Shown: positions 46,236 to 53,784 of the stretch, in pieces | Position numbering within the stretch: the stretch's first letter is position 1 | Layout: each line of letters opens with the position of its first letter | NCBI RefSeq assembly: GCF_016735115.1 | Contig: NZ_JAERQJ010000004.1 | Location: 1 to 64,000, forward strand | Direction of reading: 5' to 3' | DNA: 64,000 nucleotides | Origin: Aquimarina mytili | GTDB lineage: Bacteria; Bacteroidota; Bacteroidia; Flavobacteriales; Flavobacteriaceae | Notes under the pieces: model-generated | Seen by the model: the letters and a program-made list of their open reading frames with translations, nothing else | Told to the model about the DNA's origin: nothing | Databases searched by the model: none | Translations under genes and position numbers: made by a program

Positions 46236-47642
46236 TTGCTGCCAAAAAAGATCCTGAACGATAGTGGTACCATCACCACTGCCGAATACGCTGCAGCACA
46301 ATATAAAAATGGAGTATTAGAATTTATAGGGCAACCTGAAGGGTATATAGAACCTTCAAATGCTGGGTATCAGTATGTTTATCAGTTCACTGATCATCTT
46401 GGAAATATACGACTCTCCTATAGCGATAAAGATGGTAACGGTACTATTACTACAGATGAAATCGTAGAAGAATCGAATTATTACCCATTTGGGCTGCAAC
46501 AAAAAGGATATAACTCCACCGTTAATGGGAGATCGCACCAATACAAATATAACAATACCGAGCTTGAAGAAGGCCTGGGTCTAAACTGGTACGAGATGCC
46601 GTTACGTAGCTATGATCCAACCATTGCTAGATGGAATAGACAAGACCCTGTAGTACACCATGGCTTATCCACCTATAATGCGTTTGATAATAACCCCATT
46701 TATTATGCCGATCCTAGCGGAGCTGATAGTGCTAGCCCATGGAATCGAGATAATAGAGAAAATACCCTAGATAGTGGGGCCCGTGGTAGTTTTGGGTTTA
46801 GTAGTGTTGTAGGGAGTACCGGTGGAGCTCGTTACAATAGCTATACAGGACAATACGAAGATCGATTAGGTAGAGCAGTATCTTATAGTGATGCATTAGC
46901 TTCTCTAGGTTTAAAAGATAATAACCGTAATAGCGGTTTGTCAGGGTTAGCGATGTTAAATGCAGCGTTAGCCCCTTATGGACTTTCTGCTTCTGCTAAT
47001 ACGAATAAGAAAGAAAAATGGGAAGCTATTGTAGAAGATACATATCAAGAATTTGGTGAAGAATGGGGTAATTGGGATAATATTGATTGTTGTGGAGATA
47101 CCGTAAGTGGCGCATTAAAAGGTGTTGGAGATGGTTTGATTGATTTAACTGTAACTTTTAATCCTTTTTTACTTACGGCTGATGTTGTAACACAAGGATT
47201 TACTGGAAAAGAATTATTCCCTGGTATGGAGGTTAGTCAAGAAGAAACAGGCGGGTATTTTGCAGGAATTTTTCTTTTTGCTTTATTAGAACCTTCTCCT
47301 GGAGGGGAAATGAATGGCATAAAATCAATAATTGCAAAAATCACTAAAAAACATGGCCTTTTCAAATGCGTACAATGTGCAGACGAAGTAGTAAGAGCAC
47401 TTAAAAGTAAAGGAATAAGAGGGGAAATATTGGAAGTTACCACAAATGGAAATAGAGGTATGGCCGCCAATATTTGGAGTGATTTGATGCAAACAAATAT
47501 ATCTACTAATGGTCGACATCGAGCAGTTATGATAAATGATATGGTTTTCGATAATGTACATAAAAACGGAATAAAATATAGTGAATGGGTGAAAGATTTA
47601 TTTTCACCAACAGGATACAAAATAACTAAAACACCTTTTTAA
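46236..47642 (+). pseudogene. Orphan RHS C-terminal cassette with papain-fold toxin domain
   Basis: 468 codons opening at a TTG, with no ATG near the front. The first ~160 residues repeat the RHS core of the preceding gene (KKILNDSGTITTAEYAAAQY ... NPIYYADPSG, ending near 46722), so this is a displaced 3' piece of an RHS gene lacking signal peptide, DUF6443 and repeats. The unique tail has FKCVQCADEVVRALKSKGIR with a candidate catalytic Cys, then STNGRHRAVMIND and VFDNVHKNGIKYSEW with the His. That arrangement fits papain-fold toxins (Tox-PL-2 type). Probably silent until recombined onto a full RHS gene, hence the pseudogene label; the toxin domain itself looks intact. Confidence 0.82.
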
Positions 47643-47644
47643 TA

Positions 47645-47947
47645 ATGGACTCAATCGTAGAAGTATTAAATAGTATAAAGCAAAGACCAGCAATGTATAT
47701 AGGAAGGGATTCAATATCGTGTTTAAAAGCTTTCCTAGATGGTTGGTATTTTAGAAACCCAACAGGGGTTGTTGACACAGATGTCATGAATAAATTTCAA
47801 GATTGGACCGAAAAAAAATACTCTACTAAATCAAGTAAATCATGGTCTGATATATTATTGTATAACTCTCAAGATGAAAGTAAAGCATTAGAGTTGTTTT
47901 TTAAAGATTTTGATGAATTCATTGATAATCATAAGTTAGATGGGTAA
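47645..47947 (+). CDS. Probable immunity protein of the papain-fold cassette
   Basis: 100 residues, acidic, cytoplasmic. It starts 2 bases after the orphan toxin stop, as the first toxin's neighbour does. The N-terminus (VLNSIKQRPAMYIGRDSISC) has an RPAMYIG motif that I associate with small proteins found behind polymorphic toxins. The immunity role is inferred from position. Its end overlaps the next gene by 8 bases. Confidence 0.72.
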   Translation: MDSIVEVLNSIKQRPAMYIGRDSISCLKAFLDGWYFRNPTGVVDTDVMNKFQDWTEKKYSTKSSKSWSDILLYNSQDESKALELFFKDFDEFIDNHKLDG

Positions 47948-48284
47948 GAGTAAAATGGTAATGACAAAACAGGAATTTTATAGCTTATATATCCCAGCTT
48001 TAGAAAAAGCATTGGATACTGATCATATAAACATTGGTTTCAAAGTTAAAGGACCAGAAGATTATATTGACACCAAATTACAAGTTGAAATAGAAAATTA
48101 CTTAGAAGAACATGAAGATGTTTTTCTTGAAAAGGTAGCTTATTATTTTGATGCAAAATCTCATAATTTTCCTTCGATTGAAGGGGTTGAAATTGAGGTT
48201 TATAAAAAAAAAATAAAAATTGAAATTAATAATGTGAAGAAAGGGTTTTTAGATAACTCTACTGATTCCCCCGCTGGGTTATAG
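47940..48284 (+). CDS. Small hypothetical protein, end fused into boundary element
   Basis: 114 residues; the start may be M6 at 47955. A charged helix/strand protein (LQVEIENYLEEHEDVFLEKV) of unknown family, overlapping the putative immunity gene by 8 bases and probably co-translated. Its last residues SPAGL and stop TAG are encoded by boundary element B, so its original end may have been replaced when the element was joined. Could be a second immunity or accessory factor. Confidence 0.65.
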   Translation: MGKSKMVMTKQEFYSLYIPALEKALDTDHINIGFKVKGPEDYIDTKLQVEIENYLEEHEDVFLEKVAYYFDAKSHNFPSIEGVEIEVYKKKIKIEINNVKKGFLDNSTDSPAGL

Positions 48285-48370
48285 TATGTGTTAGTGCTCG
48301 TTTGTAACGTGTACCGGGCATGATAAGAGAATAAAATAGCCACAACGCTGTAAAAGGTGTTGTGGTTTTT
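48268..48370 (+). repeat. Boundary element, unit B, with terminator
   Basis: Second close copy of unit A. It supplies the stop codon of the 114-residue gene (TAG 48282-48284). The hairpin GTGCTCGTT-TGT-AACGTGTAC (48294-48314) has one mismatch. The terminator CCACAACGCT-GTAAAA-GGTGTTGTGG (48340-48365) is followed by TTTTT. Confidence 0.85.
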
Positions 48371-48388
48371 AATGAAAAAATAAAATTA

Positions 48389-49522
48389 GTGAGAAAGAGT
48401 ATTATACTATTACTTCTTTTACTGTCAACTATAGTTTACGGGCAAGAAGATATTCAAGAAGTGCTCAAACAAGATGTTTGTGAGTGTTTTGGAGAAAAAA
48501 CGAAGCGTTCTTTAAACGCTGATAACATGTATGTGTTTAAATTATGTCTATTAGCTAAAATTAAGAACTACTCTGAAGAATTTCAAACGATCCTTAAAGA
48601 AGAACGTTTTGTCGAAGTAAGTAAACGTAAAGGGCAAGACTATGATATTAACTTAAGAAATTTAGGTTTATTTATAGCAGGACATTTAGAGTATTTTATT
48701 CAAGATTGTGATGTTTACTATCTATATTCTTCTGCATTGCGTATTCAAGAACTAACCATACGAGCGGGAACGTACAGATTTGAAAAAGCAATGCTATCAA
48801 GAAAATTGAAAGAACCTGGAAATAATCCTAAGCTTTTTTATGAAAGAGGGATGACGTATTTGGCTATAGGCCAATACGAAAAAGCAAAACAGGATTTTTA
48901 TAAATGCCTTGATACAGATCCAAATAATGAGAAAGCGATATATAGTTTGGGTTGGGCTTGTGAGCTAAACGAAGAATTTGGAGTAGCCATAGGTTGGTAT
49001 AAAGAACTAACCAAAAAAGGAAATCGTTATGATGCCGCTAAGGCATTAGAGATTACCAAACGAAAAGTAAAAGATAAAGAAGCTTTTGAGTCGCTTAAAA
49101 CATTAAACCAGCTTATAGCTTTAAAAAGTGCTTCAATATCTAAAAGGAAAAAATCAATACCTGAAGGAAATTCTGTTCCAGTTATGCAGGGATGTGAAGG
49201 ATTAACCGATCAAAATGAAATCAAAAAATGTATGAGTGAGCTGGTAAAAAAACATGTAAACGAAAACTTTGATGGCGATATGGTTATGAATAATTCTAGT
49301 CTAAGGAATGGAAAACATACAATACATGCTGCTTTTAAGATTTCAAAGGAAGGTAAAATCAAAGATATTAAAGTACTTTTTAATGATCCGTTTGCAATTT
49401 TTGAAACCAAAAGAGTTTTGAATTCACTACCGCCAATATTAAAACCAGGAATGACCGCAGAAGGAAAACCTGTAAGTGTATATTATTCTTTACCTATAAA
49501 TTTTATAATTTCTTATGAGTAA
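48389..49522 (+). CDS. Exported TPR protein with TonB C-terminal-like domain
   Basis: No ATG fits. The GTG at 48389 gives 377 residues beginning MRKSIILLLLLLSTIVYGQ, a clean signal peptide; the GTG at 48362 lies inside the upstream terminator. TPR units occur around PKLFYERGMTYLAIGQYEKA and DPNNEKAIYSLGWA. The last ~110 residues (VMQGCEGLTDQNEIKKCMSE; HAAFKISKEGKIKDIKV; PILKPGMTAEGKPVSVYYSL) match TonB C-terminal-type domains found in Bacteroidota exported proteins. Its role in a toxin array is unclear. It ends 11 bases before boundary element C. Confidence 0.82.
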   Translation: MRKSIILLLLLLSTIVYGQEDIQEVLKQDVCECFGEKTKRSLNADNMYVFKLCLLAKIKNYSEEFQTILKEERFVEVSKRKGQDYDINLRNLGLFIAGHLEYFIQDCDVYYLYSSALRIQELTIRAGTYRFEKAMLSRKLKEPGNNPKLFYERGMTYLAIGQYEKAKQDFYKCLDTDPNNEKAIYSLGWACELNEEFGVAIGWYKELTKKGNRYDAAKALEITKRKVKDKEAFESLKTLNQLIALKSASISKRKKSIPEGNSVPVMQGCEGLTDQNEIKKCMSELVKKHVNENFDGDMVMNNSSLRNGKHTIHAAFKISKEGKIKDIKVLFNDPFAIFETKRVLNSLPPILKPGMTAEGKPVSVYYSLPINFIISYE

Positions 49523-49532
49523 AGGTAGTCGG

Positions 49533-49607
49533 ATAGCTTGGATTTGCAATCCGAGATGATTTGGTAATACTATAAACTAAAACATTGTAAAAGGAGTAGC
49601 GGTTTTA
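49533..49607 (+). repeat. Boundary element, unit C
   Basis: Starts ATAGCTTGGATTTGCAATCC. The hairpin CTTGGATT-TGC-AATCCGAG (49537-49555) has 8 pairs including one G-U. The downstream AACATTGTAAAAGGAGTAGCGG aligns in part with the terminator half of units A/B. It is repeated as unit D at 49935. Confidence 0.75.
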
Positions 49608-49631
49608 TACGTTTATCGAAATAATACGGAG

Positions 49632-49654
49632 GGCACAAGTTGCAAACTTGCGCC
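49632..49654 (+). repeat. Third-type three-base-loop hairpin
   Basis: GGC-A-CAAGTT, loop GCA, AACTTG-C-GCC: 9 pairs with one A/C mismatch. Its three-base loop and TTGCAA core resemble the boundary hairpins. It lies between unit C and the small membrane protein gene. Confidence 0.6.
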
Positions 49655-49683
49655 AGCGCAGAAGTGTAAAGGAGTAAATCAAT

Positions 49684-49938
49684 ATGGCAAAAGAAGTTAA
49701 ATATATTATAATTGGATTTTTGACCACATTAATTGCGTTATCAGGACTTTATATACTACTCAATGAATATCTTTATAAAGATGTAACACTGGCTGATGGT
49801 ACAAATGTATCATTAGGTCGTACTCCAGATATTATTGATACGATTATCTTTTTCTTTCTGATAGCTTTATGCTTAATCGGATTTATTTTATTTATAATAA
49901 GTTTAATAAAAGTAATTAGAAAGAATACTTTCCAATAG
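49684..49938 (+). CDS. Small two-helix membrane protein
   Basis: 84 residues: helix 1 YIIIGFLTTLIALSGLYILL, a polar loop (YKDVTLADGTNVSLGRTPDI), helix 2 TIIFFFLIALCLIGFILFII, and a basic tail. No family is recognised. It occupies one cassette position between units C and D, and its stop TAG (49936-49938) is the second to fourth base of unit D. Possible membrane immunity protein left from a lost toxin, but that is a guess. Confidence 0.65.
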   Translation: MAKEVKYIIIGFLTTLIALSGLYILLNEYLYKDVTLADGTNVSLGRTPDIIDTIIFFFLIALCLIGFILFIISLIKVIRKNTFQ

Positions 49939-50008
49939 CTTGAATTTGCAATCCAAGATAATTTAGAAATACCATAAACCCAGATACGTTTAGTTAGAGT
50001 AGCAAGAA
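49935..50008 (+). repeat. Boundary element, unit D
   Basis: Aligns with unit C along ~70 bases (ATAGCTTGAATTTGCAATCC at the start, then CCATAAACC, then AGAGTAGC). The hairpin CTTGAATT-TGC-AATCCAAG has 7 of 8 pairs; one arm pair changes from T-G in C to T-A here. Confidence 0.75.
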
Positions 50009-50019
50009 ATAAGTATATA

Positions 50020-50241
50020 TCATGCGCCAATCAAAGAAAAGAAGTAAGAAATTTTAATTTCTCTGGCCTCACAAATCTTCTCTAATGTTTTAACGGGCAT
50101 TCTATATCCTTCAGGTTTTAGAATTTTTCGTACTGTTTTTTCATCAATATAATGTTCAGTAGCAAATGCACGATTCGATTTAGCTTTTGCAATCCATTCC
50201 TTTGCAATATAGTTGCAGATTCTTTTGTTTATATCAGCCAT
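50020..50241 (-). CDS. Small XRE-like helix-turn-helix protein
   Basis: 73 residues. The pattern SNRAFATEHYIDEKTVRKIL and then MPVKTLEKICEAREIKISYF fits a Cro/XRE-type DNA-binding domain. It is the only minus-strand gene in the island and is divergent from the HTH gene at 50331, with 89 bases between. This pairing suggests mutual control at the right border, inferred from layout. Confidence 0.8.
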   Translation of the reverse strand: MADINKRICNYIAKEWIAKAKSNRAFATEHYIDEKTVRKILKPEGYRMPVKTLEKICEAREIKISYFFSLIGA

Positions 50242-50330
50242 ATCACAAAAGAATAGGATGTTGAATCAATTAATGCGGACTAAAGGACGCGTTTTGTTGG
50301 TTTTTTATATCTTTGACAAAAAATAGTGTA

Positions 50331-50600
50331 ATGCATACCGTGATTAAACATATCGAAATGATCAAACGCATCGATCAGCTTATTCGTTTGCAGGCTACCG
50401 GTACTCCAGAAACACTAGCATGCCGCCTAAACATCTCTAGAACTAAACTATACCGCATATTAGATATGATGAAATCATTAAACGCCCCAATACACTATGA
50501 TCCTAGCTTGCCAAGCTTTGTATATACAGAACCTGTAGGGTTTCTTATAGGATTTTTTAACCAACAACAACTAAACGATACCCCTACCAGGATATCCTAA
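50331..50600 (+). CDS. Small helix-turn-helix protein at the right border of the RHS island
   Basis: 89 residues from the ATG at 50331; a TTG at 50313 would add 6 but lies within a -7 box TATCTTTG (50308-50315). Paralogue of the protein at 36967-37233: shared RIDQLIRLQATG, then RLNISRTKLYRILDMMKSLN, then SFVY and VGF blocks. The pair mark both ends of the toxin array, as if the island carries one at each side or inserted beside a duplicated gene. Confidence 0.8.
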   Translation: MHTVIKHIEMIKRIDQLIRLQATGTPETLACRLNISRTKLYRILDMMKSLNAPIHYDPSLPSFVYTEPVGFLIGFFNQQQLNDTPTRIS

Positions 50601-50631
50601 AGGGGGCAAAATTATTTGGTAAATAATGATA

Positions 50632-50707
50632 AATAAGCCATTACTTAGGTATAGTTAAAATAGAAGAAGGAGAGGTCAACCATGAAATAGAATGGATAAC
50701 AAAATAA
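50632..50707 (+). pseudogene. Possible gene relic
   Basis: A short frame reading HYLGIVKIEEGEVNHEIEWI and ending in TAA has protein-like composition but no start, and is closed upstream by stops. It might be the last ~20 residues of a lost gene, perhaps a decayed cassette. It is followed by a strong terminator (50731-50759), which otherwise lacks an adjacent gene. Confidence 0.3.
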
Positions 50708-50730
50708 AATAGTTTTTTGTAATAAACACA

Positions 50731-50759
50731 AAAACCGCCCCTGGATCAGGGGCGGTTTT
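50731..50759. terminator. Strong perfect terminator hairpin
   Basis: AAAACCGCCCCTG and CAGGGGCGGTTTT make a perfect 13-bp stem with a GAT loop. It lies 130 bases after the HTH gene and closes the island. The rest of the 393-base gap 50601-50993 shows no further gene. Confidence 0.9.
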
Positions 50760-50993
50760 CTATAATAACCAAATAGTAACACTAACCATCAACTATGAAT
50801 AAAATTTGATTATTATTAAGTAACTAACTAACTAAATTTATGAAAAATCATATCTTTTATAAATAAGACGTGGCGCTTTGATTTGTGTTACACACTCCCT
50901 TAGTTTTTAACACTTTTCCTTGTTTTTTTAACTTTTTAAACTTTATTTAATAGTCGTTTAGGATGGTATTGCAAATACATTTAAAAAAGATTT

Positions 50994-51356
50994 ATGAGTA
51001 AAAGAACATTAGTGCTAGGAGCCTCGTTAAAAGTAGATAGATATTCTAACTATGTAATTAATAAATTGGTTAGAAATAACCATGAAGTTATAGCAATAGG
51101 TATAAAAGAAGGAGAAGTTGCCGGCATAAAAATTCAAACAAATACCAATGGCATAGCAGATATAGATACCGTAACCTTGTATCTAAATCCACATCGACAA
51201 AAACCGTATTATGACTATATTATTACTCTAAACCCCAAACGAGTAATCTTTAATCCGGGAACCGAAAACCCCGAGTTTTGTCAAATGCTTAGAGAAAGAA
51301 ATATAGAGGTAGAGATTGCCTGTACGCTTGTGCTACTTTCTACGAATCAGTATTAA
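50994..51356 (+). CDS. CoA-binding domain protein
   Basis: 120-residue Rossmann-like protein of the CoA_binding_2 family: KRTLVLGASLKVDRYSNYV at the N-terminus with the nucleotide-loop pattern, then VTLYLNPHRQKPYYDYI and IFNPGTENPEF. Such small proteins bind CoA or succinyl-CoA-like ligands; the physiological role is poorly known. Its last 24 bases overlap the end of the convergent symporter gene. Confidence 0.9.
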   Translation: MSKRTLVLGASLKVDRYSNYVINKLVRNNHEVIAIGIKEGEVAGIKIQTNTNGIADIDTVTLYLNPHRQKPYYDYIITLNPKRVIFNPGTENPEFCQMLRERNIEVEIACTLVLLSTNQY

Positions 51357-52772
51357 GCCTAAAAAGGTTAGAAGACCATTAAGTATCAGGATGAAAAAAC
51401 CAAATTCAAAACCAAACCAGGTGGCACTATTATCGCTAATAATATACGATAGGATTGGAGATACTATTGCTATAACGGGTACTAAGTTGTCTCTAACGTT
51501 TAATTTTGTAAATAAACCAAAAGCATATAATCCCAATAGTGGGCCATAGGTATATCCGGCAAATACAAATAATTTGGCGATAACACTTTCATCTTTGATA
51601 ATATACTTAAAAGCAATAATCACCAACACCAAAATAAAAGAAAATAAAACGTGAATCTTTTTTCGTGTTTTAATCTGCTCTTGTGCACTATATTTCTTTT
51701 CAATATCAAGAATGTCAATACTAAACGATGTAGTCAACGAGGTTAAAGCACTATCTGCACTACTATATGCTGCAGCAATTAGTCCCAGAACAAAGAAAAC
51801 AGCAATACCAAAACCTAATCCGCTTTGTGTGGCTATTACAGGAAACAATTGATCCTTATGCGCGTCAATCCCATTTTGCGAAGCATATTGAGTGAGCAAT
51901 AAACCAAGTCCAAGAAATATAAAATTGACAATAGTCAATACAATAGTAAACCAAAACATGTTTTTTTGTGCATCTTTTAAACTTCTACAGGTCAGATTTT
52001 TTTGCATCATATCTTGATCTAAACCGGTCATTACTATAGCGATAAAGGCTCCAGAGAAAAACTGTTTCCAAAAATAATTAGCACTTTTAAAATCCTCGAA
52101 GAAAAACATTTTAGAAAGATCACTGTCTAGTACATGGCCCAGCAAATTTGATCCTGTAATTCCTAAATCATCAGATACATAATAGATCGCAACACCTACG
52201 GCAATGAGCATAAATAAAGTCTGCAAGGTATCTGTCCATACAATAGTCTTGATCCCTGATTTAAACGTATACAACCAAATCAATAGGATGGTTATAATTA
52301 CCGTAACCCAAAACGGTACTCCCAAAGCATCAAAAAGAATAGCCTGTAATACATTAGCCACTAAAAACAGCCTGAAACTGGCACCAACTACCCTTGAAAG
52401 TAAAAAAAACGAAGCCCCTGTTTTATATGAATAATTACCAAAACGTTCCTCTAAGTAAGTATATATTGAGGTAAGATTGAGTTTATAATAAAGCGGCAAC
52501 AATACCGTACCTATAATGGTATACCCCAAAATATAACCAAACACAACTTGCATATAACTAAATTGCGAAGCTTCTATCCAACCCGGAACCGAGATAAAAG
52601 TAACGCCGCTAAGTGAAGCTCCAATCATTCCAAAGGCTACAACATACCATGGGGATTGTCTGTTGGCTTTAAAAAAGGCATCATTGTCGGCATTTTTTCC
52701 AGTGAAATAAGAGATGAGGATAAGAACTCCAAAATACGCTGCAATTAAAAGCAGAATGTGTGTGGGTTGCAT
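51333..52772 (-). CDS. Sodium:solute symporter (SSS family)
   Basis: 479 residues with about 13 transmembrane segments. Family signatures include GASLSGVTFISVPGWIEASQ near the N-terminus, YSSADSALTSLTTSFSIDIL (Na+-site region) and FAGYTYGPLLGLYAFGLF. Uses the sodium gradient to import a small solute, of unknown identity. Convergent overlap of 24 bases with the CoA-binding gene means the two 3' ends share coding sequence. Confidence 0.93.
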   Translation of the reverse strand: MQPTHILLLIAAYFGVLILISYFTGKNADNDAFFKANRQSPWYVVAFGMIGASLSGVTFISVPGWIEASQFSYMQVVFGYILGYTIIGTVLLPLYYKLNLTSIYTYLEERFGNYSYKTGASFFLLSRVVGASFRLFLVANVLQAILFDALGVPFWVTVIITILLIWLYTFKSGIKTIVWTDTLQTLFMLIAVGVAIYYVSDDLGITGSNLLGHVLDSDLSKMFFFEDFKSANYFWKQFFSGAFIAIVMTGLDQDMMQKNLTCRSLKDAQKNMFWFTIVLTIVNFIFLGLGLLLTQYASQNGIDAHKDQLFPVIATQSGLGFGIAVFFVLGLIAAAYSSADSALTSLTTSFSIDILDIEKKYSAQEQIKTRKKIHVLFSFILVLVIIAFKYIIKDESVIAKLFVFAGYTYGPLLGLYAFGLFTKLNVRDNLVPVIAIVSPILSYIISDNSATWFGFEFGFFILILNGLLTFLGLILIRRK

Positions 52773-52955
52773 AAATTTTGGTTAAAATGAATCACCAAAA
52801 TACAAATTAACTAGAAACTTCAAACTATTTAATGTGAACTTGGGATAAGAATTTGATTTGAAAAAACCGTCAAATTGAGTGGTTTTTCGCAGTGAAACGA
52901 AGAAAAATTGTATCGAAATTAGGTTTTTGCACGAAAATTTACTTGTCTTCGATTG

Positions 52956-52982
52956 TCCTACTGAGCTTGTCGAAGGGTGACA
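52956..52982. repeat. REP-like dispersed element (CTGAGCTTGTCGAAG type)
   Basis: GTCCTACTGAGCTTGTCGAA at 52955-52974, followed by GGGTGACA, matches a widespread intergenic repeat word. It lies in the gap between the symporter and the methyltransferase-like gene. Confidence 0.6.
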
Positions 52983-53032
52983 AGGCTTTTTATGCCAAGA
53001 GTATACATAGAACTCACGTTAATTACTAACTA

Positions 53033-53608
53033 TTATAATCGAACAGTAAAATGTTCTTTGGCTTGTTCTTGTCTTATAAAGACAAACCCTAAACTAAAGG
53101 TATCCACAGTAACCGTGATTTTTGGATGTGTTTTTACGTTATCCCATAGTATTATATGGTGTTTTGATTGGTACATAGCCTCTGTAATAATAACAGTATC
53201 ATTATGTGCTATTGAGGGTAATGTATTAGTCTTAAGATAATGAGTAAGTACATCTAGATCTATAAAAATTAAGTCGTAATGACCTTTGTGTTGAATTGAA
53301 TCATGAACCTCAATACTATTGTTTAGCGACAATATTTCAGAAATAAGTCCTGATTTTTTGGATAGAAGTAGTGCTTTTTTAGAGTCAAAATAACCCGGAA
53401 TACGGTATAACAGTTTGGCGGTTTTAGGGCTAAAGTGCTTCTTGTTATCACCCTGTTTCAATAAGGATGAAAGTGCAGGATACGAACCTCTTTTTTCTTT
53501 GTTATAAAAGCATTTGGTGACCAAGTTGTATACAAAAGGAGAGTGTACTCCGTGTTGATTGGTGGATTTGATTAGAAAATTTAAATAAGATTTGAATTTA
53601 AAAACCAT
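53033..53608 (-). CDS. Shortened class I methyltransferase-like protein
   Basis: 191 residues. The N-terminus NQHGVHSPFVYNLVTKCFY and the end of the Rossmann sheet (YDLIFIDLD; DTVIITEAMYQSKHHIILWD) match a family of SAM-dependent methyltransferase-like proteins in Flavobacteriia. The region where the glycine-rich SAM-binding loop should be reads DSKKALLLSKKSGLISEILS, with no GxGxG, and the protein is short. It may be inactive or have another ligand. REP-like hairpins flank it on both sides. Confidence 0.72.
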   Translation of the reverse strand: MVFKFKSYLNFLIKSTNQHGVHSPFVYNLVTKCFYNKEKRGSYPALSSLLKQGDNKKHFSPKTAKLLYRIPGYFDSKKALLLSKKSGLISEILSLNNSIEVHDSIQHKGHYDLIFIDLDVLTHYLKTNTLPSIAHNDTVIITEAMYQSKHHIILWDNVKTHPKITVTVDTFSLGFVFIRQEQAKEHFTVRL

Positions 53609-53641
53609 TCTTAATGTATGCTAGTATATTTTTGAGTTGTT

Positions 53642-53784
53642 TGTCATCCCATTGTAGAATGGGATCCATTTTAAATCAGGGTTTGCGTTTTATTTTTAAT
53701 GTTGTTTTTTTTGATCTGCAATAGAAATATAAATTTTATAGGTAAGTGATACGTTTTTTAGATTCCGGCCTACGCCGGAATGAC
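53642..53784. repeat. Two REP-like hairpins with covarying stems
   Basis: GTCATCCCATT-GTAG-AATGGGATCC (53643-53667) and, in inverted orientation, GTCATTCCGGC-GTAG-GCCGGAATC (53761-53784). They have the same frame (GTCAT, stem, GTAG loop, stem, ATC) with different but self-complementary stems. Just beyond (53819-53843) is an A-rich AGCCAACAGCTAATAGCTAA word also common between flavobacterial genes. Confidence 0.75.

Noticed and set aside
45999..50010. Integron-type attC cassette sites
   Set aside because: The hairpin elements have no recognisable GTTRRRY/RYYYAAC boxes in the right places, and no integron integrase is in the window. A functional parallel remains possible but the sequence does not support the name.
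50313..50330. TTGACA word as a classical -35 box or TTG start of the right HTH gene
   Set aside because: Bacteroidota promoters do not use TTGACA, the segment is better read as a -7 TATCTTTG box, and an ATG follows 18 bases on.
36967..50600. Prophage or type VI secretion island
   Set aside because: No capsid, portal, tail, integrase, Hcp, VgrG or TssB/C-like gene is present; the large genes are RHS/YD-repeat proteins with Sec signals.
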